A stretch of DNA of 64,000 bases from Mucilaginibacter rubeus (GTDB lineage: Bacteria; Bacteroidota; Bacteroidia; Sphingobacteriales; Sphingobacteriaceae): contig NZ_CP043450.1 of NCBI RefSeq assembly GCF_003286415.2, positions 3,720,001 through 3,784,000 of the forward strand, in the 5' to 3' direction. The position numbers and the translations under genes are program-made. The notes beneath the pieces are model-generated. The model had not been told where the DNA came from, did not search any database, and saw only the letters and a program-made list of their open reading frames with translations. The stretch's first letter is position 1. The number at the start of each line of letters is the position of its first letter. Shown one piece after another: positions 27,101 to 34,047 of this stretch.

Positions 27101-30100
27101 ACCTGTATGTACAACGGTTCCGCCTGTTGGCGCGTTGTACCATGTAAATGTTCCGTTGGCCGGCGAAGTAATATTTACAACCGCGCTGCTGCCTTTACAA
27201 ATTTCAGGAGCAGTTGGGTTAAATACCGGTTTCGGGAATTGCTGCGAAGCATAGTAAATATTAAGCGGTGTTAAAACACTTGCAAGGCCAGAGTTGATAC
27301 TTACGGTAATTCTGTCATAAGCGCCGGTAGCCGGGATATAAACCGCGTATTTGTTTGAGCTACCTGCAAGCAGGAACACTTTTATCAACGCGTTATTAAG
27401 CTGGTAACTTGCCGTTGTGGTGGTACCATTGGCAAGTGTTACGCCGATATTGCCTAAAACGGCAGCACCTAACAGGCCATTAGGGTTTTGCAATACCAGT
27501 TTAATGGTATCGCCCGCGAAACCGGCCTGTTGGAAGCGTAGCTCCTGCTGAACATTTCCACCTATTAAACCTGCTAACACATTGATTGTTGATGCTGTAG
27601 TAGTATCGGCATCGGTAGCCAGAGCAGGGTTTGTAACTGTACAACCTAAACAAAGGCCATTTACAGTCATTGTTTGCTGATTAGCAAAAGTACAAGGCGC
27701 ATTGGTATTGATAGTTACGGTAATAGTAACAGCCGTACGATTTGCCGACGCACAACCTGTTGCGTTTACAGCACTTACATAGTAAGTTGTGTTATTATAT
27801 AATAGTGGCGTCTGGAAGGTAGTACCGGTAAATACAGGCGCACCAGCATTAGCTGATGTATACCAGTTATAGGTAATACCTGCCTGCGGACTGGTAACAC
27901 TGATACTTGTTTTCTGCCCGGCTGCTATTGAACTATTTGCGGCAACCACAGTCGGATCACCCGGCAGTGGTGTAACAGTAACTGTTGCCTGGGTACGTGC
28001 GGCACTGCTGCAACCACCGGCATTTACAGCCTCAACATAATAAGTTGCATTGGCTGTTAAGGCTGCTGTGGTGTAAGTAGCTCCGGTAAATACGGGAGTA
28101 CCTCCGGTTGCGGCTGTGTACCAGTTATAAGTAGTACCTGCCAGAGCTCCGCTTACGGATAAGGTAGCTACACCTCCGCTACAAATAGTAACATTAGCAG
28201 CAGTAAGTGTTGGCGCAACCGGCGGCGGCGTAATATTAGCGGTCACCTTGGTGCGGGCAGCGCTTGCGCAGCTTCCGCCGGCAACTACTGCTTCTGCATA
28301 ATAGCTTGTAGCTGCAGTTAAGGCCGGTGTAGTAAAACTATCACCGGTGTGCAATAAAGTACCGCCGGTAGCGGCGCTATACCAGTTTATGGTAACGCCG
28401 GCTACACTTGTGGCGGTAAACGTAGCGGTTTGCCCTGAACAAACGCTAACAGTATTGTTGGCTATCACCGGTGAAGCCGGTACAGCATTTACAGTAACAG
28501 TTACTTTAGTTCGGTCCGACTCGTCGGTGCATCCACTCCGCATGGCGGCAACGTAATAGGTTGCCGAAGCTGTTAAAACAGGTGTTGTAAAGGCAGCCCC
28601 GGTAAATACCGGCGATCCGCCTGTTGCTTGTGTATACCAGTGAAACACGGTATTCGGTACAGCCGTAGCAGTAAATGTGGCTGTGGTACCTGTACAGATC
28701 TGGGCATCGTTTGATGCTACATTATTGATTTTAATTACCGGTTTGGCAATTATTCGTTGTATCTCATATAAATCAAGGGTTGACAAAACGTTAGCAACGC
28801 CGCCTAATCTTAACTGAACCCTATCAAAAACTTTGCCTGGCACAAAAGTGATCACCACTTTGCGCCTGTTATTGGTAAGATCGAGTAAACGAACCTGTAA
28901 TAATGAGGAACTTAAAAAGGTTTGATCATTATTATCTGTATTACCATAGAAAGTGTTTACTGATGAACCTGCCAGTAAACCTACCTGCAGCAAAGCCTCA
29001 GGCACCGAAAGGGTTAACCTTACCGAGTCGCCAACTACTGATGGGTTTGAAAATATTACGGTTTGCTGTGCATAAGCTCCTAACAGGCCTACACCCGCAT
29101 TTAAAGTAGATGCGGTATTCAGGTTTCCATCGATAGCATTTTGCGGATTCACAACTCCGCCTACATTAAGACCTAAATTCAGTAGTGCTGAAGATATGCC
29201 ATGTAATTCATCTATGGCGGTATTACATACAGCGGGCCCCGCTGTGGTCACAAACCCTTCATATAAATACAAGCTGCTTAGTGCGCCAACAAGTCCGCCG
29301 TTTAACGTAACCCTGATACCATCATAAGCTTGAGTAGGTGCAAAGCTCAATTCAACCTGGTTGTTATTGCTCAACACCGATACCAGTGTTGCCGCCGAAA
29401 CAGGTGAGCCTACAGGTGTATTACCATTATAAGCCTGTAAAGTTACCCCTCCAAGAGCTGTAAGGCTAAGTAAATTATCCCCGGTACCTAATTTAACGGA
29501 GACCGGTGTTCCGGCTGGTTTGGTACCACCGGGAAATGTAAGCGTTTGATAAGTTTGAGCAGCAACACCTACGGTTACATTTAAGGTAGAATAAGTTTGC
29601 AGGTTGCCATCAGCTGCGTTACCCGGATTAGTTACCGTACAACCAAGGCATAATAAACCGCCCGCCCCTGGTACCTGCGTATTGGCATAAGTACGCACTC
29701 CCGACGGATTAACCGGAGGTGTAGGTGTTGTAGATCCTACAGTAAGTGAAATTTTTGTCCGTTCTGATTCATCGGTACAACCTGTACGCGAAGCCGATAC
29801 ATAATAATCGGTAGACGCTGTTAGCGTTGGAGTAGTATAACTTGGGCCTGTTGCAACCGCCGATCCGCCTGTTGCCTGGGTATACCAGTGAAAAGTAGTG
29901 TTGGCAACAGCATTTGCAGTAAGCGTAGCGGTTGAGCCCGAGTTGATCTGGGCGGTTACGCCCAGCGTATTATTAATTTTTGTAACGGGTCTTGGTATCA
30001 GTCTAACAGCTTCGTAAAGGTCAAGCGTTGATAATACGTTGGCTACGCCCCCAAGGGTAAGCTGTACCCGGTCAAAAACATTAGCAGGCGCAAAGGTTAT

Positions 30101-31027
30101 GGTAACCTTCCGCCTGTTGTTAGTCAAATCGAGCAATCGCAGGTTTAAAAGCGATGCGTTTATTGCTGTTTGATCATTATTATAAGTATTACCCAGATAA
30201 GTTGCTACCGAAATGTTCGAAAGCAGCCCCACATCTATTAACGATTGAGGGATTGACAAGGTCATTCGTACCGAATCACCAATTACCGATGGGCTTCCAT
30301 ATATGATAGTTTGCTGGGCATATGCCCCAAGCAAACCTACGCCCGCATTTAAGGTAGATGCAGTATTAAGATTACCGTCGATAGCATTTTGGGGATTTGC
30401 TACACCGCCCACATCAACTCCCAAACCCAATAAGCCTGATGATATACCATGTAATTCGTCAACTGCAGCGCTGCAAATACCGGCGCCTGTACCTGTAGTA
30501 AAGGCATCATATAAATAAGTACTTGCCAAAACACCGGCAAGGCCTCCGTTAACAGTTACCCTGATACGATCATAAGCCTGGGCTGGGGTTATACTAACCT
30601 CAACCTGGTTGTTATTACTTAGTGCTGTAAGCAACGTAGCCACTGCTACCGGGGTACCAATGGCTGTATTTCCATTATAGGCCTGTAAAGAAACGCCTCC
30701 AAGTGCGGTAAGCGTCAGCAATTTATCGCCCGAACCCAATTTAACAGTGACAGGAGTACCGGATGGTTTGGCGCTTTGAAATATTAATTCCTGGTAGGTT
30801 TGTGCAGCTACACCAACAACAACATTTATTGATGAAAATGTTTGAACATTCCCATCTGCCGCATTGGCTGCATTTAGCACGGTGCAGTTTACGCAGGCAA
30901 CGCCTGTTGCACCATGTTGCTCGGATGTGGCATATGTCCGTTGTGCTTTCGCATATTTAATATTAAACAATGCCAATAAAATAAATAACACCCAAAAAGC
31001 GTTCTTGTTAAAGGCGAGGTTTCTCAT
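18101..31027 (-). CDS. Giant T9SS-secreted repeat adhesin with 31 Ig-like repeats and type-B C-terminal domain
   Basis: This 4308-residue protein has a signal peptide ending KYAKAQ. I count 31 Ig-like modules of the Bacteroidota 'Ig_7' type, each about 75-80 residues with the pattern W-Y-x-x-A-x-G-G-x-x-[FH]-T-G-x-x-[FY]-x-T-P-x-L-x-x-x-T-x-Y-Y-[VA]-x-[AS]. Interspersed are nine copies of a ~150-residue beta-rich module I do not recognise, seven with a C-x-x-C pair (e.g. LLCLGCTVTNP). Near the C-terminus come an FN3-like domain (FGWAAVTGATGYEISLN) and a gliding-motility-type sorting domain (FIPNAFSPNGDGNNDTFLVF ... GTINLLR). It should be exported by T9SS and act in adhesion or gliding, as SprB-like proteins do. 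Large in-frame tandem duplications are listed separately. Confidence 0.93.
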   Translation of the reverse strand: MRNLAFNKNAFWVLFILLALFNIKYAKAQRTYATSEQHGATGVACVNCTVLNAANAADGNVQTFSSINVVVGVAAQTYQELIFQSAKPSGTPVTVKLGSGDKLLTLTALGGVSLQAYNGNTAIGTPVAVATLLTALSNNNQVEVSITPAQAYDRIRVTVNGGLAGVLASTYLYDAFTTGTGAGICSAAVDELHGISSGLLGLGVDVGGVANPQNAIDGNLNTASTLNAGVGLLGAYAQQTIIYGSPSVIGDSVRMTLSIPQSLIDVGLLSNISVATYLGNTYNNDQTAINASLLNLRLLDLTNNRRKVTITFAPANVFDRVQLTLGGVANVLSTLDLYEAVRLIPRPVTKINNTLGVTAQINSGSTATLTANAVANTTFHWYTQATGGSAVATGPSYTTPTLTASTDYYVSASRTGCTDESERTKISLTVGSTTPTPPVNPSGVRTYANTQVPGAGGLLCLGCTVTNPGNAADGNLQTYSTLNVTVGVAAQTYQTLTFPGGTKPAGTPVSVKLGTGDNLLSLTALGGVTLQAYNGNTPVGSPVSAATLVSVLSNNNQVELSFAPTQAYDGIRVTLNGGLVGALSSLYLYEGFVTTAGPAVCNTAIDELHGISSALLNLGLNVGGVVNPQNAIDGNLNTASTLNAGVGLLGAYAQQTVIFSNPSVVGDSVRLTLSVPEALLQVGLLAGSSVNTFYGNTDNNDQTFLSSSLLQVRLLDLTNNRRKVVITFVPGKVFDRVQLRLGGVANVLSTLDLYEIQRIIAKPVIKINNVASNDAQICTGTTATFTATAVPNTVFHWYTQATGGSPVFTGAAFTTPVLTASATYYVAAMRSGCTDESDRTKVTVTVNAVPASPVIANNTVSVCSGQTATFTATSVAGVTINWYSAATGGTLLHTGDSFTTPALTAATSYYAEAVVAGGSCASAARTKVTANITPPPVAPTLTAANVTICSGGVATLSVSGALAGTTYNWYTAATGGTPVFTGATYTTAALTANATYYVEAVNAGGCSSAARTQATVTVTPLPGDPTVVAANSSIAAGQKTSISVTSPQAGITYNWYTSANAGAPVFTGTTFQTPLLYNNTTYYVSAVNATGCASANRTAVTITVTINTNAPCTFANQQTMTVNGLCLGCTVTNPALATDADTTTASTINVLAGLIGGNVQQELRFQQAGFAGDTIKLVLQNPNGLLGAAVLGNIGVTLANGTTTTASYQLNNALIKVFLLAGSSNKYAVYIPATGAYDRITVSINSGLASVLTPLNIYYASQQFPKPVFNPTAPEICKGSSAVVNITSPANGTFTWYNAPTGGTVVHTGTSFTTPALNANTTYYIEYTRGTCTGTVRFPVTILVDDVPAAPTVTAQNVTITSGQTATLNATASNGATIQWYDAATGGNLVHTGNPFVTPVLTANKIYYAGTALGSCVSATRTPVNITVQPIVIPTISVTPPTVALNAGQTTSFTASSTTPGVTFNWFTTPTGGTSIFTGATYTTPPQFANTTYYAEATVTATGVKSATRAPGAVTINQQASSPVPCDAAIDQTNTTSGLLCVGCAVLNPAGAVDADRNTFSQLNVPIGLVNSYASQALRFTNTGLAGDSVVVELGVPGTLASVGVLSQIQIGTYNGATFNNDYFSVNGSLINIQLLSGTSRFRVAFKATHNFDRVEVKLNAALAGVFSALNVYDASQSVAAPVIAVSPVTTCSGAPVVLSATVPANVTVKWYTSATGGTAVGTGANFTTPALSASTTYYAEASRTADGCTQAVRTPVNINVVTIPAAPVVAAANVTVCTGQTATFNVTPVNGVTYNWYSAATGGTLIHTGNSFSTAATNATTSYFVEAVSGTSCISTTRTQVTATLAPPPTAPTLNATSVSICDGSVATLAVTSPAAGNTYNWYTTATGGTPVFTGSTYTTAALHNNTSYYVEAVNAGGCTSAQRTQADVTVVPLPANPTLSANNTSIAAGQQTTIGVTNTQTGVTYNWYTSANAASPVFTGTTFQTPLLYSNTTYYVSAVNSTGCTSANRTAITINVTINTNAPCTFANQETVTVNGICIGCGVTNELLATDADTTTASTVNVLAGLLGGYAQQELRFQQPGFAGDTIKLVLQNPNGLLSAAVLGNIQVTLANGATPTSTLALNSALIKVYLLAGSSNKYAVYIPATGAYDRITVKINSGVASLLTPLNIYYAAQQFPQPVFNPTAPEICKGSSAVINITSPANGTFTWYNAPVGGTVVHTGVSYTTPALNTNTTYYVEYSRGSCASTVRFPVNVIVDDAPPAPTVTAQNVTITAGQTATLNATASNGATIQWFDAPTGGNLVFTGNPYVTPVLTATKTYYAGTALGNCVSATRTPVIINVQPVVIPDVSVNPPTTTVSPGQTTAFTASSTTPGAVFNWFTTPTGGTSIFTGATYTTPPEFANTIYYAEASIPATGVKSATRATGIVTVNQQGSNPVPCDAAIDQTNTTSGLLCVGCGVLNAAGSVDADRNTFSQLLVPVGLVNAYASQTLRFANTGIAGDSVIVELGVPGTLASVSVLSQIQIGTYNGATFNNDYFSVNGSLINIQLLSGTSRFRIAFKAAHTFDRVEVRLNAALAGVFSSLNIYDASQSVPAPVIAASPVTACSGTQATLTATAPANVTVRWYTSATGGSPVFTGATFTTPALTASTTYYAEASRTADGCSQAVRTPVQVNVTAPPAAPVVAVPNTTVCAGQPAAFAVTPVNGVTYTWYASATGGTPITTGNSFTTPALTATTSYYVEAANAGQCSSSARTKVTANVTATPVDPTVSQASTQACSGSTVTLTASSTQPGVTFNWYTTATGGTPVHTGAQYVTPALTANTSYYVEAATGTCTSANRAKADVIVNPTPVAPTITVVPVGGQITSGQTAQLSATSTTANVTFNWYSTANGGTPVHSGATFTTPALTTNTTYYVEAVSNATGCISTTRTPVTVIVNPVFSTSCDFASTQTNSTSGVACLLCGVTGADNSVDTDTTNFSQLTLGVGAVGYVGQKLIFGDAGLAGDTVTVKIKVPVNLASVGVLGQLQIGSFNGNTDNNDRIALSSTLIKVTILAGGQTALVKFVPKAAYNAVEVRLTTTVSLFNSLNIYYATKQVPIPQLNAKTDNICAGGTATFTVANPVAGVTYKWYSAAVGGTLLHSGNNYTTAALNATTTFYVESSRTSNSCPNPNRVAATANVTPAPVNPILAQNAVSVCSGDAVTLSVTNAAGATVNWYDAPTGGTLVFTGANYQATPIATVSYYAEITNGSCVSPSRTKATITVNPRPAAPGVQASTVQVCPGSTATLAVLNPVAGVNYQWFASATGGTVLFTGNTYTTIALTQDATYYVQATNATTSCSSNGARTSVDVTVTNTLTVPVLSAATTNVCSGGSATLSVNNPVNGLTYKWYTAATGGSPVFTGPTFTINNLTADASYFVESSNSSGCTSPSRARADITVQPIPTAPVVQANAGGLNVCEGESTSLSIANPVTGVVYRWYTAATGGTLLYTGTQFNTPVLTANTTYYVEAAQAGNCNASARTQVNVTVNPLPADPALASNNVQICSGSPATLKIQSPVAGITYQWFSTASQTTKLFEGATYVTGPLTANATYYVAAVNASGCQSANLTIAQVSIQAAPSAPVIANGSTVQTCINSIVTLNISNPQAGFTYNWYSAATGGAPLFTGTSFNTPALAGNVTYYAEAVNSTGCTSTGRTSVSINVNQIPTAPTVTAQGGGNTSVCSGGTIALTATSTTANVSFNWYTAATGGAPIFTGATYTTPPLTATTTYYVEAVSNGSCTSTTRTAVQVTIGNTTAPTPQVVAADLSVCQNSAAIIHISNPDAGTTYNWYNVATGGSSLYTGTAFTTPVLSANTTYYVQASNSQNCNASARLAVNVVIVPQPNAPIPALSNVPVCAGSTATLSVQSPQANIIYKWYSNAARTNLLFTGSTYTTDPIQANTTFYVDASNGLCASSSAATVQVTISAPPSTPLLVNSTPTACGGSQVLLSISNPQQGFSYNWYTAATGGTPVYTGINFTTPLLTTSTTYYAEAVNGTGCSSTSRASATVTILGAPTAPTVNGPNAGICPGSTATLTVNSTANVTIKWYANATGGTALATGDSYTTPALNQTTTYYAEASNSGGCNSGTRTSVTVQVLQKLATPVVNVTETTAVSITFGWAAVTGATGYEISLNNGSTFSSVGTALTFKVDNLQPLQSATIVVRALGASGCELSDNSAAVTGTTTNPLGNSIFIPNAFSPNGDGNNDTFLVFGTVIKGMNMSIYDQWGGLLFKSTNQSAGWDGTYKGKAQPVGVYVYYVEATLNDGQVIKRKGTINLLR
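22997..25738 (-). repeat. 914-residue super-repeat in adhesin, copy 2
   Basis: This second unit starts IPAAPVVAAANVTVC and contains Ig repeats 10-16 and two beta-modules in the same order as copy 1. Landmarks at 24861 and 23682 pair with those of copy 1 at a constant 2742 bp. A third, partial unit begins at 22996 (PPAAPVVAVPNTTVC) but then diverges. Confidence 0.85.
25739..28483 (-). repeat. 914-residue super-repeat in adhesin, copy 1
   Basis: This 2745-bp unit runs from VPASPVIANN. Its order is Ig-Ig-Ig, beta-module, Ig-Ig-Ig, beta-module, Ig (repeats 3-9). The next 2742 bp repeat the same nine modules in the same order with high protein similarity. Landmark sequences (the module boundary near 27603 and the TNTTSGLLCVGC segment near 26424) recur exactly 2742 bp further on. 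Confidence 0.85.
28484..29695 (-). repeat. N-terminal tandem duplication in adhesin, copy 2
   Basis: This is the second copy of the two-beta-module plus Ig unit, starting RTYANTQVPG and ending with Ig-like repeat 2. It is slightly shorter than copy 1 because the Pro/Thr linker differs. It is followed directly by the first 914-residue super-repeat. Confidence 0.8.
29696..30940 (-). repeat. N-terminal tandem duplication in adhesin, copy 1 (415 residues)
   Basis: This segment begins at residue 30 (RTYATSEQHG) and holds two beta-modules plus Ig-like repeat 1. It is followed at once by copy 2, which starts RTYANTQVPG at 29695, giving a period of 1245 bp (415 residues). Both copies share NVxVGVAAQTYQxLxF, ELHGISS.LL.LG and LNTASTLNAGVGLLGAYAQQ. 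Confidence 0.85.
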
Positions 31028-31093
31028 AAGGCATAGATGTTTGAAATGAACTCCGTAAAGCTAAATCACACCTATGCAATACGAAAAAGGCTT

Positions 31094-31190
31094 TTCATTC
31101 ATTAAAAACCATTCTGGTCATATCATTCAGTATTCATGCAGGTCTGTTCATTCTGTTTTCTGCATTCATTTTCCGTTCATTTTATTCATT
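31094..31190. promoter_or_regulatory. Cluster of TTCATT boxes between adhesin and STAND ATPase genes
   Basis: Six TTCATT hexamers (starting 31094, 31098, 31147, 31165, 31176, 31185) lie in 97 bp of the divergent 425-bp spacer, plus near-variants at 31122 and 31131. The last three are 9-11 bp apart, about one helical turn. This could be a multimeric regulator-binding array for either gene. No exact TTTG/TAnnTTTG promoter was found. The rest of the spacer (31191-31452) is AT-rich and holds nothing else I can name. Confidence 0.5.
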
Positions 31191-31452
31191 CAGCAAATAC
31201 AACCTAACGGAATATCATTTTTAATAAAATATAAATCCATTTTCAATTAACATACGTATTATTGATTAAACAAAATATGTGAAAATATTTGTTTAGCCAT
31301 GTATTAACAATATCCCGTTACCCCAGGGAATTGCTTGAACCTTTTACAATATTTTAAATAAGTTTTCAAGATTACTTGCTGATACTGTTTGCGCTAATTT
31401 GTTCGACTGACTGACGTATATAGTTAATATATTCACTCTAAAACCTTTACCT

Positions 31453-34047
31453 ATGCATCTATTTTCGACTTATCATTTTGATCTGTTAAAAAAAGAACTA
31501 ACGGAGAAAGCGGGTATGGCCTACATTACCCCTGCCGATTGCAAGGCCTTATCATTAATGCTGTTTGGCAAAACCCAGAAAAGCATTAGTGAGACTACGC
31601 TCAAACGTATTTTTGGATTTGCCTACAGCAAGTTTACCCCATCATTATTCACCATGAACGCGCTGGCTGAGTTTTGCGGTTATACAGGTTGGGATGCATT
31701 TTGCCAAAGCAAGCAAAAGACAGTTGTTAAAAAAGAAAGCCATGTATATAAACCTGGGAAGATAACGGCCAAAGCAGACAGGATCACCAATTTCACGCTG
31801 CAAACTCAGATCAATCATTCGGGTATACCTTTTCAGTATACCATTCCCCGGAATTTTATTAATGAACAATTGTCCATATTTATGCAGCAGCCTTATACAG
31901 CCACTGTGTTTACAGCTCCGGCAGGCTATGGCAAAACAATTGGACTATGCCATTGGGTAAAAGATTTGATAAAAGCCAACACACAAAAAGATGAAAAAGA
32001 CCTGATACTGTTTTTTAACGGTAACACGCTCAATTCATCGCTCCAAAACATCCATCTTAACCATTGGCTGATGGGGCTTATTGGCCTGTCGCCAGATGAA
32101 GACCTTGACGGCCTTGCAGAAATGGCTGAAGATTTCAGCGGGCGCTTTATTTTAATTATAGATGGTTTCGATGAGTTTTATTTCAAGAATAACACATTCG
32201 AAACCGTATTTAAGCAACTGGCCGATATTATAGCCATGTACCACAAATACCCCTGGTTTAAGGTGATACTAACCATGCGTTCGTCAACCTGGAGTAACTT
32301 CAGGGAAGATATAATAGGCCAACCTGATCTGTGGTTTACCGGTTTTATGATGGATAGTAGTCAAAAACTTAATGTGCCGCTGTTTACTACCGAACAAATC
32401 AAAAAACTTTGCGATAATATAAACCCTAATATTGCCCATGATATAACTTTACCTATTATTGATAAACTAAGTCATCCTTTATACTTCCAGTACTATTACC
32501 AGCGATACAGCGATAATTTCAGCTTAAGCCACTTTAATGACCTTACTTATTACAACCTTGTAGCCGCAAACTACTATCATAATGTTTACAAAGGTCATTA
32601 TGCCATTGAAAAGGTATTGTTGATTACCGGCATCATTAATCAAATGGATACCGATAACCGGGTATACGAAGTTAGTAAGATCAGGATTTTTGAGCTGATC
32701 AAAAAATATGGATCGGCATACCAGGAGATGCTTAGCGCAGGGATCATTGAGGAACTTAACCTCTCGCGCGAAAACAAGCTCAACTTCGTAGTTAAAATGA
32801 TTGACGATACTACCCTGGAGTATGCGTTGGCTATGATACTGATGTACAACAATAACTATGTATTTGATGATAACCTGGTAAACCTAACCGACCTGGTATT
32901 CGGCAGGGATAAAAAACTGCCTATCATAAAATGGTTTATTTATAATGCAGTTCATAAAGACTACAGGTTCGAGCTTAAAGCTTTACTAAGTGTACAGTTG
33001 TTGCCAAAAGAAAAATCGGAGATCATCAGGTTTATTGGTGAATTACTCAAAATTCAGCATGTAAACACAAAAATGACCGAGCGAATGGAAGATTTGTTTA
33101 GACAGGTTTGCAGCGAGGAGTTCTTTAACTACTTTATCAGCCTTGAATTTATCGATATTGGTTATGAGGAAGTGCTGGAAACATTTTTACAATTCCGCTT
33201 ATCAAACCAGCAACAAATTTTAATAAAAACCTGCCTTGCTGCCATTGCCATCATGCAGCTTGATTTAACAAAAATCGAAAAACACTTTAATGATTTAAAG
33301 CAATACAATTTAAAAGCGCTTCAAAACTTGCCTATCAACCCGGTAAACTGCATTGAAACTATTTTGTTTTACCTCAAGTATGGCATCATAAAAAAGGAGT
33401 CGCTTACCGAAATCACCAGGTTCTATTTCAATCCGGTTCAAAACACCGGTGTTTCAAAAGGATTTACAGAAGTAGTTTATTTGTTGGCCTTATACACATC
33501 AACCATCTGTCAAAAACACAACAAAGCAGCCAAATTTATTAACGGTTTAAATAAGGTATACCGAGGCTATTCTACAGGATATGCTTTCATTTTAAAAACC
33601 GTTATGGCCGAGTCATACCTGGCGTCGGGTTATGAAGATAAAGCCAAAGCCGTTTTTAATGAGATAAGCATCACTTACAATGAACAGGATGGCGGTTTCA
33701 CTACTTTTATGAAAGTGCTTTACGAGGGCTTAAAAATAAAACTCACCCTCCCGGTAAGTAACCAGCTTGCAGTTGTTAACAATATTAAAAACCTCATTAA
33801 ATTATGCGATGACTCGAAACAGATCATAGTTAAGGTAAACACGCTTGGTTTTATACTTACTAACTATGCTGTATTGAAAGAAAACGTATACGTTTTTAAT
33901 GATCTGTATTTCGATTTCATTAAAAGTATCCGCAACAACGGCTGCCGTACCGAACATTTCATGAATGATGAAATAAAATGGGCCGAAACGACACCCGCAA
34001 ATAGTACAACAAACAGATTGCAAAACTTTAGCCTAAACAGGAACTAA
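31453..34047 (+). CDS. STAND/NACHT-like ATPase with N-terminal Bacteroidota regulatory domain
   Basis: This 864-residue protein is without signal peptide. Residues 1-85 form a small helical domain seen at the N-terminus of many Bacteroidota regulators (ISETTLKRIFGF, PSLFTMNALAEFCGYTGWDAF). A P-loop NTPase follows: Walker A at 155-162 (APAGYGKT), Walker B at 231-242 (RFILIIDGFDEF), then a sensor-like ILTMRSSTWSNFR. The 'DGFDEF' form is typical of NACHT/STAND proteins. The C-terminal ~450 residues are helical and look like degenerate TPR-type repeats, the usual sensing part. It is divergent from the adhesin operon and overlaps the convergent araC gene by 4 bp. It may be a signal-transducing regulator of the adhesin or a defence-type STAND. 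Confidence 0.8.
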   Translation: MHLFSTYHFDLLKKELTEKAGMAYITPADCKALSLMLFGKTQKSISETTLKRIFGFAYSKFTPSLFTMNALAEFCGYTGWDAFCQSKQKTVVKKESHVYKPGKITAKADRITNFTLQTQINHSGIPFQYTIPRNFINEQLSIFMQQPYTATVFTAPAGYGKTIGLCHWVKDLIKANTQKDEKDLILFFNGNTLNSSLQNIHLNHWLMGLIGLSPDEDLDGLAEMAEDFSGRFILIIDGFDEFYFKNNTFETVFKQLADIIAMYHKYPWFKVILTMRSSTWSNFREDIIGQPDLWFTGFMMDSSQKLNVPLFTTEQIKKLCDNINPNIAHDITLPIIDKLSHPLYFQYYYQRYSDNFSLSHFNDLTYYNLVAANYYHNVYKGHYAIEKVLLITGIINQMDTDNRVYEVSKIRIFELIKKYGSAYQEMLSAGIIEELNLSRENKLNFVVKMIDDTTLEYALAMILMYNNNYVFDDNLVNLTDLVFGRDKKLPIIKWFIYNAVHKDYRFELKALLSVQLLPKEKSEIIRFIGELLKIQHVNTKMTERMEDLFRQVCSEEFFNYFISLEFIDIGYEEVLETFLQFRLSNQQQILIKTCLAAIAIMQLDLTKIEKHFNDLKQYNLKALQNLPINPVNCIETILFYLKYGIIKKESLTEITRFYFNPVQNTGVSKGFTEVVYLLALYTSTICQKHNKAAKFINGLNKVYRGYSTGYAFILKTVMAESYLASGYEDKAKAVFNEISITYNEQDGGFTTFMKVLYEGLKIKLTLPVSNQLAVVNNIKNLIKLCDDSKQIIVKVNTLGFILTNYAVLKENVYVFNDLYFDFIKSIRNNGCRTEHFMNDEIKWAETTPANSTTNRLQNFSLNRN

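Noticed and set aside
18285..30518. Many 60-100 codon plus-strand ORFs across the adhesin gene
   Set aside because: They are antisense to a continuous 4308-codon gene, recur with its repeats and have no coding features; they reflect its composition.
18101..31027. The repetitive region as a CRISPR array or satellite
   Set aside because: The repeats are protein-level modules of varying DNA sequence in one open frame, without constant short repeats and spacers.
31453..34047. A complete phage-defence operon around the STAND gene
   Set aside because: No partner effector, nuclease or reverse transcriptase is adjacent; neighbours are an adhesin operon and a sugar regulator.
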